Source of the DNA: Pseudomonas asplenii
GTDB lineage: Bacteria; Pseudomonadota; Gammaproteobacteria; Pseudomonadales; Pseudomonadaceae
Direction: 5' to 3'
Assembly: GCF_001293465.1 (NCBI RefSeq)
Contig: NZ_JSYZ01000015.1
Coordinates: 1-64,000 of the forward strand
Length of the DNA stretch: 64,000 nucleotides
The notes below the pieces were generated by a model. That model ran no database searches. It was not told where the DNA came from and worked only from the letters and a program-made list of their open reading frames with translations. Position 1 is the stretch's first letter. The number at the start of each line of letters is the position of its first letter. The position numbers were made by a program, and so were the translations under genes. Positions 54,067 to 63,618 of this stretch are shown one piece after another.

Positions 54067-54112
54067 AATGAAAAACGCCCCCGGTTCGTGAGAACCGGGG
54101 GCGTTTTTCATT
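54067..54112. terminator. Bidirectional terminator between rhlE and the YceI gene
   Basis: AATGAAAAACGCCCCCGGTT continuing C pairs perfectly with GAACCGGGGGCGTTTTTCAT continuing T around a GTGA loop. A-rich and T-rich flanks on both sides let it stop rhlE rightward and the YceI/cytochrome unit leftward. Confidence 0.93.
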
Positions 54113-54125
54113 GTGGCCGGCTTCC

Positions 54126-54199
54126 CCTGCAGGAGTAGGGTTTGCCCGCCAAGCCATGCCCATCGGGCCCCTTCGCGAACAAGCGCTGCTCCTACAGGA
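54126..54199. repeat. Degenerate REP pair
   Basis: CCTGCAGGAGTAGGGTTTGC at the left and GCGAACAAGCGCTGCTCCTA at the right are decayed versions of the facing REPs seen elsewhere, with several mismatches between the arms. Confidence 0.6.
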
Positions 54200-54205
54200 A
54201 AAGTA

Positions 54206-54784
54206 TTACTTGGCCTTTACGCCTTCGAACGAGATGTCCAGGTCCAGAGTCTGGGAGGATGGGCCTGGGCCCTTGATGCCGAAATCGTTCAGGTTGAGGG
54301 TGGTGGTACCGTTGAAGCCGGCACGGTAGCCGCCCCATGGGTCCTTGCCTTCACCGTTGAAGGTGGCCTTGAAGGTCACCGGCTTGGTCACGCCGTGCAG
54401 GGTCAGGTCACCGGTCACGTCAGCGGTTTTCTCGCCAGTGGATTTGACGCTGGTGGAGACGAACTTGGCTTCCGGATACTTGGCAACGTCCAGGAAGTCC
54501 TTGCTGGCGATGTGCTTGTCACGCTCGGCGTGGTTGGAGAACAGGCTGGCGGTCTTCAGCTCGACCTCGATCTTGCTCGCTTCAGGCGCCTTGGCGTCGA
54601 AGCTGAACTTGCCGCTCCAGTCCTTGAAGGTGCCGTGTACGAAGCTGTAGCCCAGGTGGCTGATCTTCCAGTCGATGAAGGCGTGCTGGCCTTCCTTGTC
54701 GATCACGTAGTCAGCGGCCATCGCCTGACCGGCAGTGAACAGTGCGGTACCGATTGCCAGGGCGGCGAGAGTCTTTTTCAACAT
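54206..54784 (-). CDS. yceI: YceI-family periplasmic protein
   Basis: This 192-residue lipocalin-like protein has a signal peptide (MLKKTLAALAIGTALFTAGQ, cleaved near AMA-AD). The YceI pattern is complete: YVIDKEGQHAFIDWKISHLG near the mature start and a C-terminal LNLNDFGIKG. The family binds polyisoprenoids such as ubiquinone-like lipids and is induced by base in E. coli. It lies 31 bp downstream of the cytochrome b561 gene, probably in one operon, which fits a quinone-related role. Confidence 0.92.
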   Translation of the reverse strand: MLKKTLAALAIGTALFTAGQAMAADYVIDKEGQHAFIDWKISHLGYSFVHGTFKDWSGKFSFDAKAPEASKIEVELKTASLFSNHAERDKHIASKDFLDVAKYPEAKFVSTSVKSTGEKTADVTGDLTLHGVTKPVTFKATFNGEGKDPWGGYRAGFNGTTTLNLNDFGIKGPGPSSQTLDLDISFEGVKAK

Positions 54785-54815
54785 GCTTCTATTCCTTTTG
54801 AGTCGAGGTTGAACA

Positions 54816-55367
54816 TCAGGCTTTGCGACCCAGCATGCGGGTCAGCGTCGCATCACGATCGATAAAGTGGTGTTTCAGCGCAGCCAGGCCATGGAGAACG
54901 GCAAAGATCACCACGGTCCAGGCCAGGTACAGGTGCACCGTGCCAGCCACATCCGCCTGGTCGGGGATGCTGGAAATCCAGGCCGGCACGTCGAACAGAT
55001 TGAACACCGGAATCCCGACACCTTCTGCGGTGGAAATCAGGTACCCGGAGAACATCAGGGCGAAAAGGCCCAGATAGAGGAACGCATGGCCGAACTTGGC
55101 GCCCAGGCGGGTCAGGCGGCCATGATTGGACGGTGCCGGCGGCGGCGGGCTGATGAAACGCCAGGCCAGCCGTACGACCATCACCGCGAACAGGGTCAAG
55201 CCGATACTTTTATGCAGGTCCGGAGCGGCCTTGCGGTACTCGCTGTAGTAGTCGAGACCGACCATCCACAAGCCCAGCGCGAAAAGGCCGAAGACCACCA
55301 GAGCCACGCCCCAATGCAGGAGCATGCTGACTGCGCCGTAGCGGGAAGATGAATTACGTAGCTGCAT
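54816..55367 (-). CDS. Cytochrome b561-family membrane protein
   Basis: This 183-residue inner-membrane di-haem protein has four membrane helices. Histidines at the ends of the helices fit haem ligation: LHWGVALVVF, LHKSIGLTLF, GHAFLYLGLF and VLHGLAALKHHF. It would transfer electrons from ubiquinol; bacterial CybB acts as a superoxide:ubiquinone oxidoreductase. The start is ATG at 55367 and the YceI gene follows 31 bp downstream. The pairing b561-yceI is common in proteobacteria. Confidence 0.92.
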   Translation of the reverse strand: MQLRNSSSRYGAVSMLLHWGVALVVFGLFALGLWMVGLDYYSEYRKAAPDLHKSIGLTLFAVMVVRLAWRFISPPPPAPSNHGRLTRLGAKFGHAFLYLGLFALMFSGYLISTAEGVGIPVFNLFDVPAWISSIPDQADVAGTVHLYLAWTVVIFAVLHGLAALKHHFIDRDATLTRMLGRKA

Positions 55368-55710
55368 GACCGAGAGATCCTGTAAGTACTGCGCCCAAGA
55401 CTAATGGTTTACCTATCGAATTAAAGCGAAAAATTTTGCTTTGAAATATCGAGAAATACGATCATAAGTCTGGAACGAGCGGGTTAAGAAAATATTAAGG
55501 TCGCCGCCTATCCGGAACACCCCGGCGGGCGACTTTATTCGAGGCGCCGGAGGATAATCGTTGCAACCGCTGCAGGCCGCGTCGCCCGGACACCTCGCCG
55601 GTAGCGAGGCCGTTGAATGACCGGCACGGGTTGTCCCGTCGCCCGGCATTGCATAGGCTTGCGCGATTGTTGGCCCGCGCCTGTCGCAAGGTGCCCGTGG
55701 GAGAGTGGAA
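55368..55710. other. Divergent region between cytochrome b561 and bioA
   Basis: These 343 bp hold both promoters. The left part (55390-55500) is markedly richer in A and T, which fits a leftward promoter. The right part is GC-rich and holds the GGGAGAG ribosome-binding site of bioA at 55699. I see no palindrome, RNA or small gene that I can support. Confidence 0.5.
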
Positions 55711-57117
<1,407 letters not shown>

Positions 57118-57205
57118 CCCCACAGAAGCCAAGCGGGCGCGCGCGACCCATTCGCGGCAGTGCGGCGCCCCGGCAACCCATCATTCCGATATCCAGAGAT
57201 ACACC

Positions 57206-57925
57206 ATGAGACTGTCCCGCTTCTTTATCGACGCCCCTCTGAGCCTCGGCGAACACGAACTGCCTGAGGCCCAGGCCCACTACATCGGCCGCGTACTGCG
57301 CATGGCCGAAGGGGACGCGCTGCAGGTATTCGACGGCTCCGGCCACGAATTCCTCGGTACCCTGCTGGAAGTCGGCAAGAAGCACGTGCGTGTGCAACTG
57401 ACCGAAAGCTTCGCCGGCCAACCGGACTCGCCGCTGCACATCCACCTCGGCCAGGGCCTGTCCCGGGGCGAACGGATGGATTGGGCGATCCAGAAAGCCA
57501 CCGAGCTGGGCGTCAGCGAAATCACCCCGATCGTCAGCGAGCGCTGTGAAGTCCGCCTCAAGGACGAGCGCGCCGACAAGCGCCTGGCCCACTGGCGGCA
57601 GATCGCGATCAGTGCCTGTGAACAGTGCGGCCGCTCCACCCTGCCGGTGATCCACCCGCCGCTGCCGCTGGGTGAATGGCTGAAACAGGCCCAGGCCGAA
57701 CTGAAACTGGTGCTGCACCCGGTGGCCGAACCGCTGACCAGCCATCCCAGGCCGGCCAGCCTGGCCTTTCTGATCGGCCCTGAAGGCGGTTTGTCCGACG
57801 CCGAAGTCGAGCAGGCGGCCAAGGCCGGCTACCTGCCCGCACGCCTCGGTCCGCGGGTGCTGCGCACCGAGACCGCACCGGTGGTGGCCCTGGCGGTGGC
57901 CCAGCAGCTGTGGGGCGATTTCTGA
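57206..57925 (+). CDS. rsmE: 16S rRNA (uracil-1498-N3)-methyltransferase
   Basis: This SPOUT-class enzyme methylates U1498 of 16S rRNA. The 239-residue protein has an N-terminal PUA-like RNA domain (MRLSRFFIDAPLSLGEHELP) and the C-terminal knot with FLIGPEGGLSDAEVEQA and RVLRTETAPVVAL for SAM binding. I start at 57206, where ATACACC precedes the ATG. It is the normal downstream neighbour of bioA in Pseudomonas. Confidence 0.96.
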   Translation: MRLSRFFIDAPLSLGEHELPEAQAHYIGRVLRMAEGDALQVFDGSGHEFLGTLLEVGKKHVRVQLTESFAGQPDSPLHIHLGQGLSRGERMDWAIQKATELGVSEITPIVSERCEVRLKDERADKRLAHWRQIAISACEQCGRSTLPVIHPPLPLGEWLKQAQAELKLVLHPVAEPLTSHPRPASLAFLIGPEGGLSDAEVEQAAKAGYLPARLGPRVLRTETAPVVALAVAQQLWGDF

Positions 57926-57929
57926 CGCA

Positions 57930-58547
57930 TCAGATCACGTACCAGAAGATCGCCACGAAATGCAGGGCACTGCCGGCGATCACGAACAGGTGCCAGATCC
58001 CGTGGGAATGCCGTAGCCGGTGATCCAGGGCGAAGAAGATGATGCCCAGGGTGTATAGCGCCCCGCCCGTGGCCAGCCAGATGAACCCGGCCATGCCCAG
58101 GGCCGCCAGCAGCGGCCTGATCGCCACCAGCACGATCCAGCCCATCACCGCATAGATCACGATCGACAGGATCCGCGCCTCCGAGCGCGGCTTGATCTCC
58201 TGCAACATGCCGATCACCGCCAGCCCCCAGACGATGCCGAACAACGTCCAACCCCATGGTCCGCGCAGAGTGACCAGGCAGAACGGCGTGTAGCTGCCGG
58301 CGATCAGCAGGTAGATCGACAGGTGATCGACCTTCTGCATGATCACCTTCGCCCGCCCGCGGACGCTGTGGTACACGGTCGAGACGCTATAGAGTGCCAT
58401 CAGCGTGACCCCGTAGATCGCCACGCTGACGATCTTCCACGGGCTGCCATCCAGGCTTGCCATCACCAGCAGCCAGATCGCGCCGATGCTCGCCAGTATC
58501 GCCCCCACCAGATGGGTCCAGGCGTTGAGTCGTTCCCCGTGATACAT
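57930..58547 (-). CDS. Haemolysin III / PAQR-family membrane protein
   Basis: This 205-residue inner-membrane protein has seven likely helices. It has the family metal-site motifs: STVYHSV in helix 2, KVDHLSIYLLIAGSYTPF, and the C-terminal HSHGIWHLFVIAGSALHFVA. The histidines fit zinc binding as in adiponectin-receptor relatives. Haemolysis has been shown only for some relatives; a lipid-linked hydrolase role is an alternative. It is convergent with rsmE (4-bp gap). Confidence 0.92.
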   Translation of the reverse strand: MYHGERLNAWTHLVGAILASIGAIWLLVMASLDGSPWKIVSVAIYGVTLMALYSVSTVYHSVRGRAKVIMQKVDHLSIYLLIAGSYTPFCLVTLRGPWGWTLFGIVWGLAVIGMLQEIKPRSEARILSIVIYAVMGWIVLVAIRPLLAALGMAGFIWLATGGALYTLGIIFFALDHRLRHSHGIWHLFVIAGSALHFVAIFWYVI

Positions 58548-58748
58548 GTACCGCCCACCTCCATTGCTCAGGACACTTCATCAGGCCCGCTACGCCATGC
58601 CTGGCCCAGTCGCCCGATGCCCTGTACAGCCGCTTCCTACCTTCAAAGAGGAAACAAGCTTCCGGATTTCGCTCCATAGATTAAAAAAAAATCGCCGGCC
58701 GATACAGAAAATGGAAGGCCCCGAATCATCACCCCACGGGAGCCCGCC

Positions 58749-59813
58749 ATGACCCGAACACTCCAGGCCTGGAACCGCGAAAAGCTGATCGAGCATTCGC
58801 TGTCCTGGATACACCGCCTCGATCGCTCCCAGGTCATCGAAGTCGATTGCGCCCTGGAGTATGCAAAACGCCGGGGCAGATCGCCGCTGGACATGACCCC
58901 GCGGGACTTCCCGCTGCCCACGGTACATGAATTGCTGCAGCGGGCCGTCCTGGAAACCGAGCGGGGCCTCGGGGTATTCCTGATCACCGGATTTCCCGTG
59001 GCCGACAAGACGCCCGAGCAGGCACGCCTGCTCGCCTGGGGTATCGGCCTGCACCTGGGCGTGCCGCTGGTACAGAATCACGCAGGCGAGTTACTGGTTG
59101 ATGTCCGTGACCGCCAGCAACCCCATCACCCGACCCATCGCAGCCACATCACCAGCCGCTCCATGGAGTTCCACACCGATGCCTGCGACCTGACTACCCT
59201 GCTCTGCCTGCGCCAGGCGGCCCGCGGCGGGCTGTTCCGCCTGGCCAGCCTGCGGGCCGTGCACGACCGGCTGATGCGCGAGAATCCGGCGTTGTGCCAA
59301 GCGCTCTATCAACCCCTGGCGTTCTACGACCCGACACGCGACAGCGCCAGCGACAGGCGCTTTTTTCTCTGCCCGGTATTCGCCCTGGAGCACGGCGTCT
59401 TCGCCAGCCGCTTCTATCGTCAGCGCAACCTCGACTGCGAGCGCCTGCCGGGGGCACCGCGCCTGGGCAACATCGCCCGCGCCGCACTGAACGCGGTGCA
59501 TGACACCGCCTGCCTGCCGGACATGTGCCTGGAACTGGAGCTGTTGCCCGGCGACCTGCAGTTTCTCAACAACCACCTGGTCTGCCATGCCCGCACCAGC
59601 TTTACCGACAGCGCGCAGCCCGGCCGCCAGCGCCACCTGCTGCGCCAGTGGCATGCCACCGCCTACAGTCGTCCACTGCCCGAGAGCTTCCTGCCGGCCT
59701 ATGGCAACGTCAGGGCCCAGGCCTTGCGCGGCGGCTATCAGGGTTGTCCGGTCGATGAGACGCTGCGGGCCTTCCAACAGCGACTGGCGGCCAGCAACGG
59801 CCTGATCGGTTGA
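58749..59813 (+). CDS. TauD/TfdA-like Fe(II)/2-oxoglutarate oxygenase
   Basis: This 354-residue protein has the iron triad: His142 and Asp144 in SMEFHTDACDLTT, and His280 in LNNHLVCHARTSF, followed by R-H-L-L-R-Q-W, the usual 2-oxoglutarate arginine region. The substrate is unknown. It lies 79 bp before mdcR on the same strand and is divergent from the haemolysin III-type gene. A role tied to malonate use is possible but has no direct support. Confidence 0.8.
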   Translation: MTRTLQAWNREKLIEHSLSWIHRLDRSQVIEVDCALEYAKRRGRSPLDMTPRDFPLPTVHELLQRAVLETERGLGVFLITGFPVADKTPEQARLLAWGIGLHLGVPLVQNHAGELLVDVRDRQQPHHPTHRSHITSRSMEFHTDACDLTTLLCLRQAARGGLFRLASLRAVHDRLMRENPALCQALYQPLAFYDPTRDSASDRRFFLCPVFALEHGVFASRFYRQRNLDCERLPGAPRLGNIARAALNAVHDTACLPDMCLELELLPGDLQFLNNHLVCHARTSFTDSAQPGRQRHLLRQWHATAYSRPLPESFLPAYGNVRAQALRGGYQGCPVDETLRAFQQRLAASNGLIG

Positions 59814-59892
59814 ACGGGGGGCCACTGAAAAAGCCTCAGCCAACTCTCCGGGACTTGGGCACAATCGGAGCATTCGAAAAAGAGTCCGTCCC

Positions 59893-60807
59893 ATGTTGAT
59901 CGATGAAGAACTGACCCTGAAAAAGCTCGAAGTGTTCCTGGCCTTCATGCGCACCGGCAACCTGGCCCGGGCGGCGGCCGAACTGCAGACCAGCAACGTC
60001 AGCGTGCACCGCGCCATCCATTCCCTGGAAAATGCCCTGCGTTGCCCGCTGTTCAAGCACGAGGGGCGCAACCTGACACCGCTGGAAAGCGCCTATGTGC
60101 TGGAAGAGCGGGCGCAGAAACTGATCCAGGACGTGGTCGAAAGCGTGCGCCTGACCCGTGAGGCCGCCGGCTTCTGCGCCGAACGCTTCAAGCTCGGCTC
60201 GCTCTACTCACTGACGGTGAAGACCGTGCCGCAGTTGATCATGGGCCTGAAGATCCGTCGCAGCGAGCTGAACATCGACCTCATCCTCGGCTCGAACATC
60301 GACCTGCTGTACCAGCTCAGGAACATGGAAGTGGACGCGATCCTGGTGTCGCTGGACGAAACCACCCAAGATCCGGACTGCGAACACCTGCCGCTGTTCT
60401 CCGACGATATCTTTCTCGCCACGCCCGCCGACTCGCCTTTCGCCCAACAGGCCCAGGTCGACCTGGCGGACCTGCGCGACATGACCTTCATCACCCTGAC
60501 CCAGGGCTTCGCCACCCACCGCGACGGCAATCGGGTGTTCGAACAGGCGGGCTTCGAGCCCAAGGTGGCGATGCAGGTCAACGATATCTTCACCCTGCTG
60601 AGCATGGTCAGCTCCGGCGTCGGCTATGCGCTGCTGCCCGGGCGGATCGCCGCGGTGTACGAAAACCGGGTGAAACTGATTCCGCTGCAGCCGCGCTACC
60701 ACCTGCAGCAGCATATCGGCGTGGTATTCCTCAAGGCCAAGGAGCGCGACCCCAACCTGCTGGCACTCCTGGCGGAGTGCCGGATGTATGCCAACCATCG
60801 CGCCTGA
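59893..60807 (+). CDS. mdcR: MdcR, LysR-type regulator of malonate use
   Basis: This 304-residue LysR-family regulator has an N-terminal HTH (about 10-68; KKLEVFLAFMRTGNLARAAA and SNVSVHRAIHSLENAL) and a co-inducer domain from about 90. Its place beside the malonate decarboxylase genes, convergent with madM, identifies it as MdcR, which in relatives activates mdc in response to malonate. The intergenic gap to madM is only 1 bp, so transcription from the two sides meets here. Confidence 0.92.
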   Translation: MLIDEELTLKKLEVFLAFMRTGNLARAAAELQTSNVSVHRAIHSLENALRCPLFKHEGRNLTPLESAYVLEERAQKLIQDVVESVRLTREAAGFCAERFKLGSLYSLTVKTVPQLIMGLKIRRSELNIDLILGSNIDLLYQLRNMEVDAILVSLDETTQDPDCEHLPLFSDDIFLATPADSPFAQQAQVDLADLRDMTFITLTQGFATHRDGNRVFEQAGFEPKVAMQVNDIFTLLSMVSSGVGYALLPGRIAAVYENRVKLIPLQPRYHLQQHIGVVFLKAKERDPNLLALLAECRMYANHRA

Positions 60808-60808
60808 A

Positions 60809-61573
60809 TCAGCCCACCAGGCCTCGCACGATGAAAAACAGCACCGACGGCCCGAGCAGGCAGCCCAGCCCGGTATGGAAGGTCGCTGTCAGCGCGCCAT
60901 AGGGCACCAGCCGCCGATCCGTCGCCGCGAGCCCGGCCGTCACGCCACTGACCGTCCCGGCCAGGCCGCCGAACACCATCGCCGAACGCGGATTGTCCAG
61001 GCCCATCCAGCGCGCCGCCACTGGCGTGCCGACCATCACGATGATCGCCTTGATCAGGCCCGTGGCGATCGACAGGGCGATCACATCGGAACTGGCCCCG
61101 ATCGCCGCACCGGTCACCGGCCCGACGATATAGGTCACCGCCCCGGCACCGATGGTGGTCATGCTCACCGCATCGCGATAACCGAAGGCCCAGGCCATGC
61201 TCGCGCCGACCATGAACGGCAGCACGGTGCCCAGCAACAGCGACACCGCGCCGATCAGGCCGGCCTTCCTCGCCTCGGTGGCCTGCACCTCGAAGGCGGT
61301 GGCGACGATCGCGAAGTCGCGCAACATGGCGCCGCCCATCAGGCCGATGCCGGAGAACAGCGCCATGTCGGCCAGGCCCTTCTGCCCACCGGTCAACGTG
61401 CCACCGATCCAGGCCAGGACCAGGCCGATCACGATGGCGATCGCCGAACCGTGGATGCGACCCAGGGTCAGGTGCCTGGAGAGCAGCACCGACAGCCACA
61501 TCACCACTCCGACCAGCGCGAACGCGGTGATCAGCCCATTGTGCTCCAATGCTTTCTCGACGATAGCCCACAT
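60809..61573 (-). CDS. madM: Malonate transporter subunit MadM
   Basis: This 254-residue inner-membrane protein has about seven to eight helices (GLITAFALVGVVMWLSVLLS at the start; GYRDAVSMTTIGAGAVTYIV in the middle). MadM with MadL forms a sodium-linked malonate carrier. It starts at 61573, with GGGAGGT inside the end of madL and only 1 bp between the genes. It is the last gene of the minus-strand malonate operon. Confidence 0.94.
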   Translation of the reverse strand: MWAIVEKALEHNGLITAFALVGVVMWLSVLLSRHLTLGRIHGSAIAIVIGLVLAWIGGTLTGGQKGLADMALFSGIGLMGGAMLRDFAIVATAFEVQATEARKAGLIGAVSLLLGTVLPFMVGASMAWAFGYRDAVSMTTIGAGAVTYIVGPVTGAAIGASSDVIALSIATGLIKAIIVMVGTPVAARWMGLDNPRSAMVFGGLAGTVSGVTAGLAATDRRLVPYGALTATFHTGLGCLLGPSVLFFIVRGLVG

Positions 61574-61574
61574 G

Positions 61575-61991
61575 TCAGCGACCTCCCGCGACATGGGCAT
61601 CCGGCAACGCCGCCGCAGGCTCGGCCGGCAACGGCTCGCCCTTGTTGGTCCGGCTAATCAGGGCGATGGTGCAACCGCACAGCAGCACCGAACCGACGGC
61701 CGCCAGCAACGCCACCGGACCGCCATGCAAGGCGGTGACCACGTTCTGGTTGGCGGCCATGGCGACCACCACCGGGATATACAGGGCGCCCCAGAAGCCG
61801 ACGCCCATCTCGCACTCCTTGCTCATGCCGCCGTGCCTGTGCATCCACAGGCGGGCGCAGATCAGCAGGATCATGGCGATCCCGACCCCGCCGACATTGG
61901 ACTTGACCCCCAGCAACACGCCGAGCATGTCTCCCAGAACCACACCGGCCAAGGTACAGGCCGCCAGCAGTGCCACACCGTAAATAATCAT
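61575..61991 (-). CDS. madL: Malonate transporter subunit MadL
   Basis: This 138-residue membrane protein starts MIIYGVALLAACTLAGVVLG. It has about four helices and a conserved hydrophilic segment (LWMHRHGGMSKECEMGVGFWG). It needs MadM to import malonate. The start at 61991 lies 65 bp after mdcH; the longer frame upstream runs into mdcH and is rejected. Both carrier genes lie downstream of the decarboxylase genes in one operon. Confidence 0.94.
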   Translation of the reverse strand: MIIYGVALLAACTLAGVVLGDMLGVLLGVKSNVGGVGIAMILLICARLWMHRHGGMSKECEMGVGFWGALYIPVVVAMAANQNVVTALHGGPVALLAAVGSVLLCGCTIALISRTNKGEPLPAEPAAALPDAHVAGGR

Positions 61992-62056
61992 TGTTGTTAT
62001 CCTCGCATCGCAGTGTCGAAGTTGTTGTTTTTGTCCTTCGAAGCAACAGCCGGTCT

Positions 62057-62986
62057 CTATCGGTGGCGGCATCCCTCCTCTTGCAGCAGTGCCTTGAGAC
62101 TGTCCAGCCGGGCACCGTCGAAGGCGACCACGCTGCCCTGTTCGAATACCCGCCGCGCCAGGCCGGTCAACACCGCCCCCGGTGGCAGTTCGATCTGCAG
62201 CCGCACGCCGCGCTCGTAGGCGCTTTGCACCGTACCGCGCCAATCGATGAGCCGGCACATGTTGAAGGCCAGGTCATCGCGAATCTGTTCGGCAGTGCGC
62301 AGCAACCGGGCACTGCTGCCGCTGAGATAACCCAGGCACGGCGCCCGCATCGGTACCTCGGCGAATGCGGCCGCCAAGGCCTGCGCCGGCGCCTCCAGCA
62401 ACGGGCAGTGGGACGGCACGCTGACCGCCAGGCGCCGGGCCACTCCGCCCTGCTTCAGCGCGGCAGCGACCGCGGCCATGGCCTCATCGCTACCAGCGAT
62501 CACGCACTGGTTGTCGGCATTGATGTTCGCCAGGTAAACCGGCGTGCGCGGGCCATGGACCTGGGCCAGCAACTTATCCACCGCCGCCCGTTCCAGACCG
62601 ATCAATGCGGTCATGCCATAGCCCTGTGGATAAGCCTGTTGCATGAGTTGCCCGCGCAGGCTGACCAGGCGCAGGGCATCGCTGAAATCCAGCACCCCGG
62701 CCATCACCGCCGCCGGATAGGCGCCGATCGACAGGCCGGCCACGTAGGCCGGCGGTGGACTGTTGTCCAGCAACAGCCGGGCCCCGGCCACCCCGGCAAT
62801 CAGCAGGCAGAGCTGGACCGCGCGGGTCGAGGCCAGCGCCTGCGCGCTGTCCAGCAACGCCAGATCCTCGCCAAGCACCTCTGCGGCTTCACCCAGGCAC
62901 TGGCGAACCACCGCCGCATCGGGCAGGCGCCGCAACATGCCGGGCTGCTGCGCACCCTGGCCGGGAAACGCCAGCAGGCTGCTCAC
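62057..62986 (-). CDS. mdcH: Malonate decarboxylase, epsilon subunit (malonyl-CoA:ACP transferase)
   Basis: This 309-residue FabD-like acyltransferase loads malonyl groups on the acyl carrier subunit of malonate decarboxylase. The FPGQGAQ loop is near the N-terminus, the active serine is in VAGLSIGAYPAAV (G-x-S-x-G), and a later histidine in SVPSHCPLL completes the site. The start is GTG at 62986 and overlaps the mdcG stop by 4 bp (GTGA), so translation is coupled. Confidence 0.93.
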   Translation of the reverse strand: MSSLLAFPGQGAQQPGMLRRLPDAAVVRQCLGEAAEVLGEDLALLDSAQALASTRAVQLCLLIAGVAGARLLLDNSPPPAYVAGLSIGAYPAAVMAGVLDFSDALRLVSLRGQLMQQAYPQGYGMTALIGLERAAVDKLLAQVHGPRTPVYLANINADNQCVIAGSDEAMAAVAAALKQGGVARRLAVSVPSHCPLLEAPAQALAAAFAEVPMRAPCLGYLSGSSARLLRTAEQIRDDLAFNMCRLIDWRGTVQSAYERGVRLQIELPPGAVLTGLARRVFEQGSVVAFDGARLDSLKALLQEEGCRHR

Positions 62987-63612
62987 GCCGCCAACTCCCC
63001 GGCACTCCACGGATCGGCCACCAACCGTGCACCCGCGTCGCTCTTGAGCAGCACCCGTTGCGCCGGGCCCGCCCACTCCGCCAGCGCCACCGCGCCCAGC
63101 GGGGTCTGCAACTGCAGGTCGACACGGCAGAACGGATTGTCGAGTTGCCGCAACAGCTCGGCGGCCCGGGCTCGCGACAACGCCTGCGGTGCACGCAGGA
63201 TCAGGTCCAGGTCGCTCTCCGGGTGCAGGGTCGGCAAGCCGGTGGCCAGTTCAAAACCGGCGCTGCCGCTGACGCCCCAGGCCAGGCCCCGGGCATCGAG
63301 CGCCGGGCGTACATGCCGCAAGGCCTGCAAGGCCGGCCAGTCCCGCCTGGCCAGTCGGCTGTCGACCAGCGCCTCCGGGCGCACCCGACGTTCGACCAGC
63401 CGCCGCGGCATCAGCGTGGCGAAACGCTGCTCGCGCGACAGCCCGCGCACGCCCACCGGCAATTGATCCGCTGCGACCAGTGCCCGCCGCACCACCACCG
63501 GCTGCCCCAGGCCCAGCGCCTCAGCCACCCAGGCCGGCGCATCCGGCGGCAACTGCGCCGGGGTCAGCCCCCAGAGCAGGTCGTGAGGGAGATAGTGGCC
63601 GTCGCTACACAT
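62983..63612 (-). CDS. mdcG: Phosphoribosyl-dephospho-CoA transferase (malonate decarboxylase holo-ACP synthase)
   Basis: This 209-residue enzyme attaches the 2'-(5''-phosphoribosyl)-3'-dephospho-CoA group to the carrier protein MdcC. The nucleotidyltransferase part is visible in VSGSAGFELATGLP followed by ESDLDLIL, where G-S and the D-x-D bind metal and nucleotide. It starts 7 bp after mdcE and overlaps mdcH by 4 bp. Confidence 0.93.
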   Translation of the reverse strand: MCSDGHYLPHDLLWGLTPAQLPPDAPAWVAEALGLGQPVVVRRALVAADQLPVGVRGLSREQRFATLMPRRLVERRVRPEALVDSRLARRDWPALQALRHVRPALDARGLAWGVSGSAGFELATGLPTLHPESDLDLILRAPQALSRARAAELLRQLDNPFCRVDLQLQTPLGAVALAEWAGPAQRVLLKSDAGARLVADPWSAGELAA

Positions 63613-63618
63613 CGCGAC

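Noticed and set aside
52200..54068. A 622-residue minus-strand frame over rhlE
   Set aside because: The plus strand encodes a full DEAD-box helicase with all motifs in order. The antisense frame has no recognisable features.
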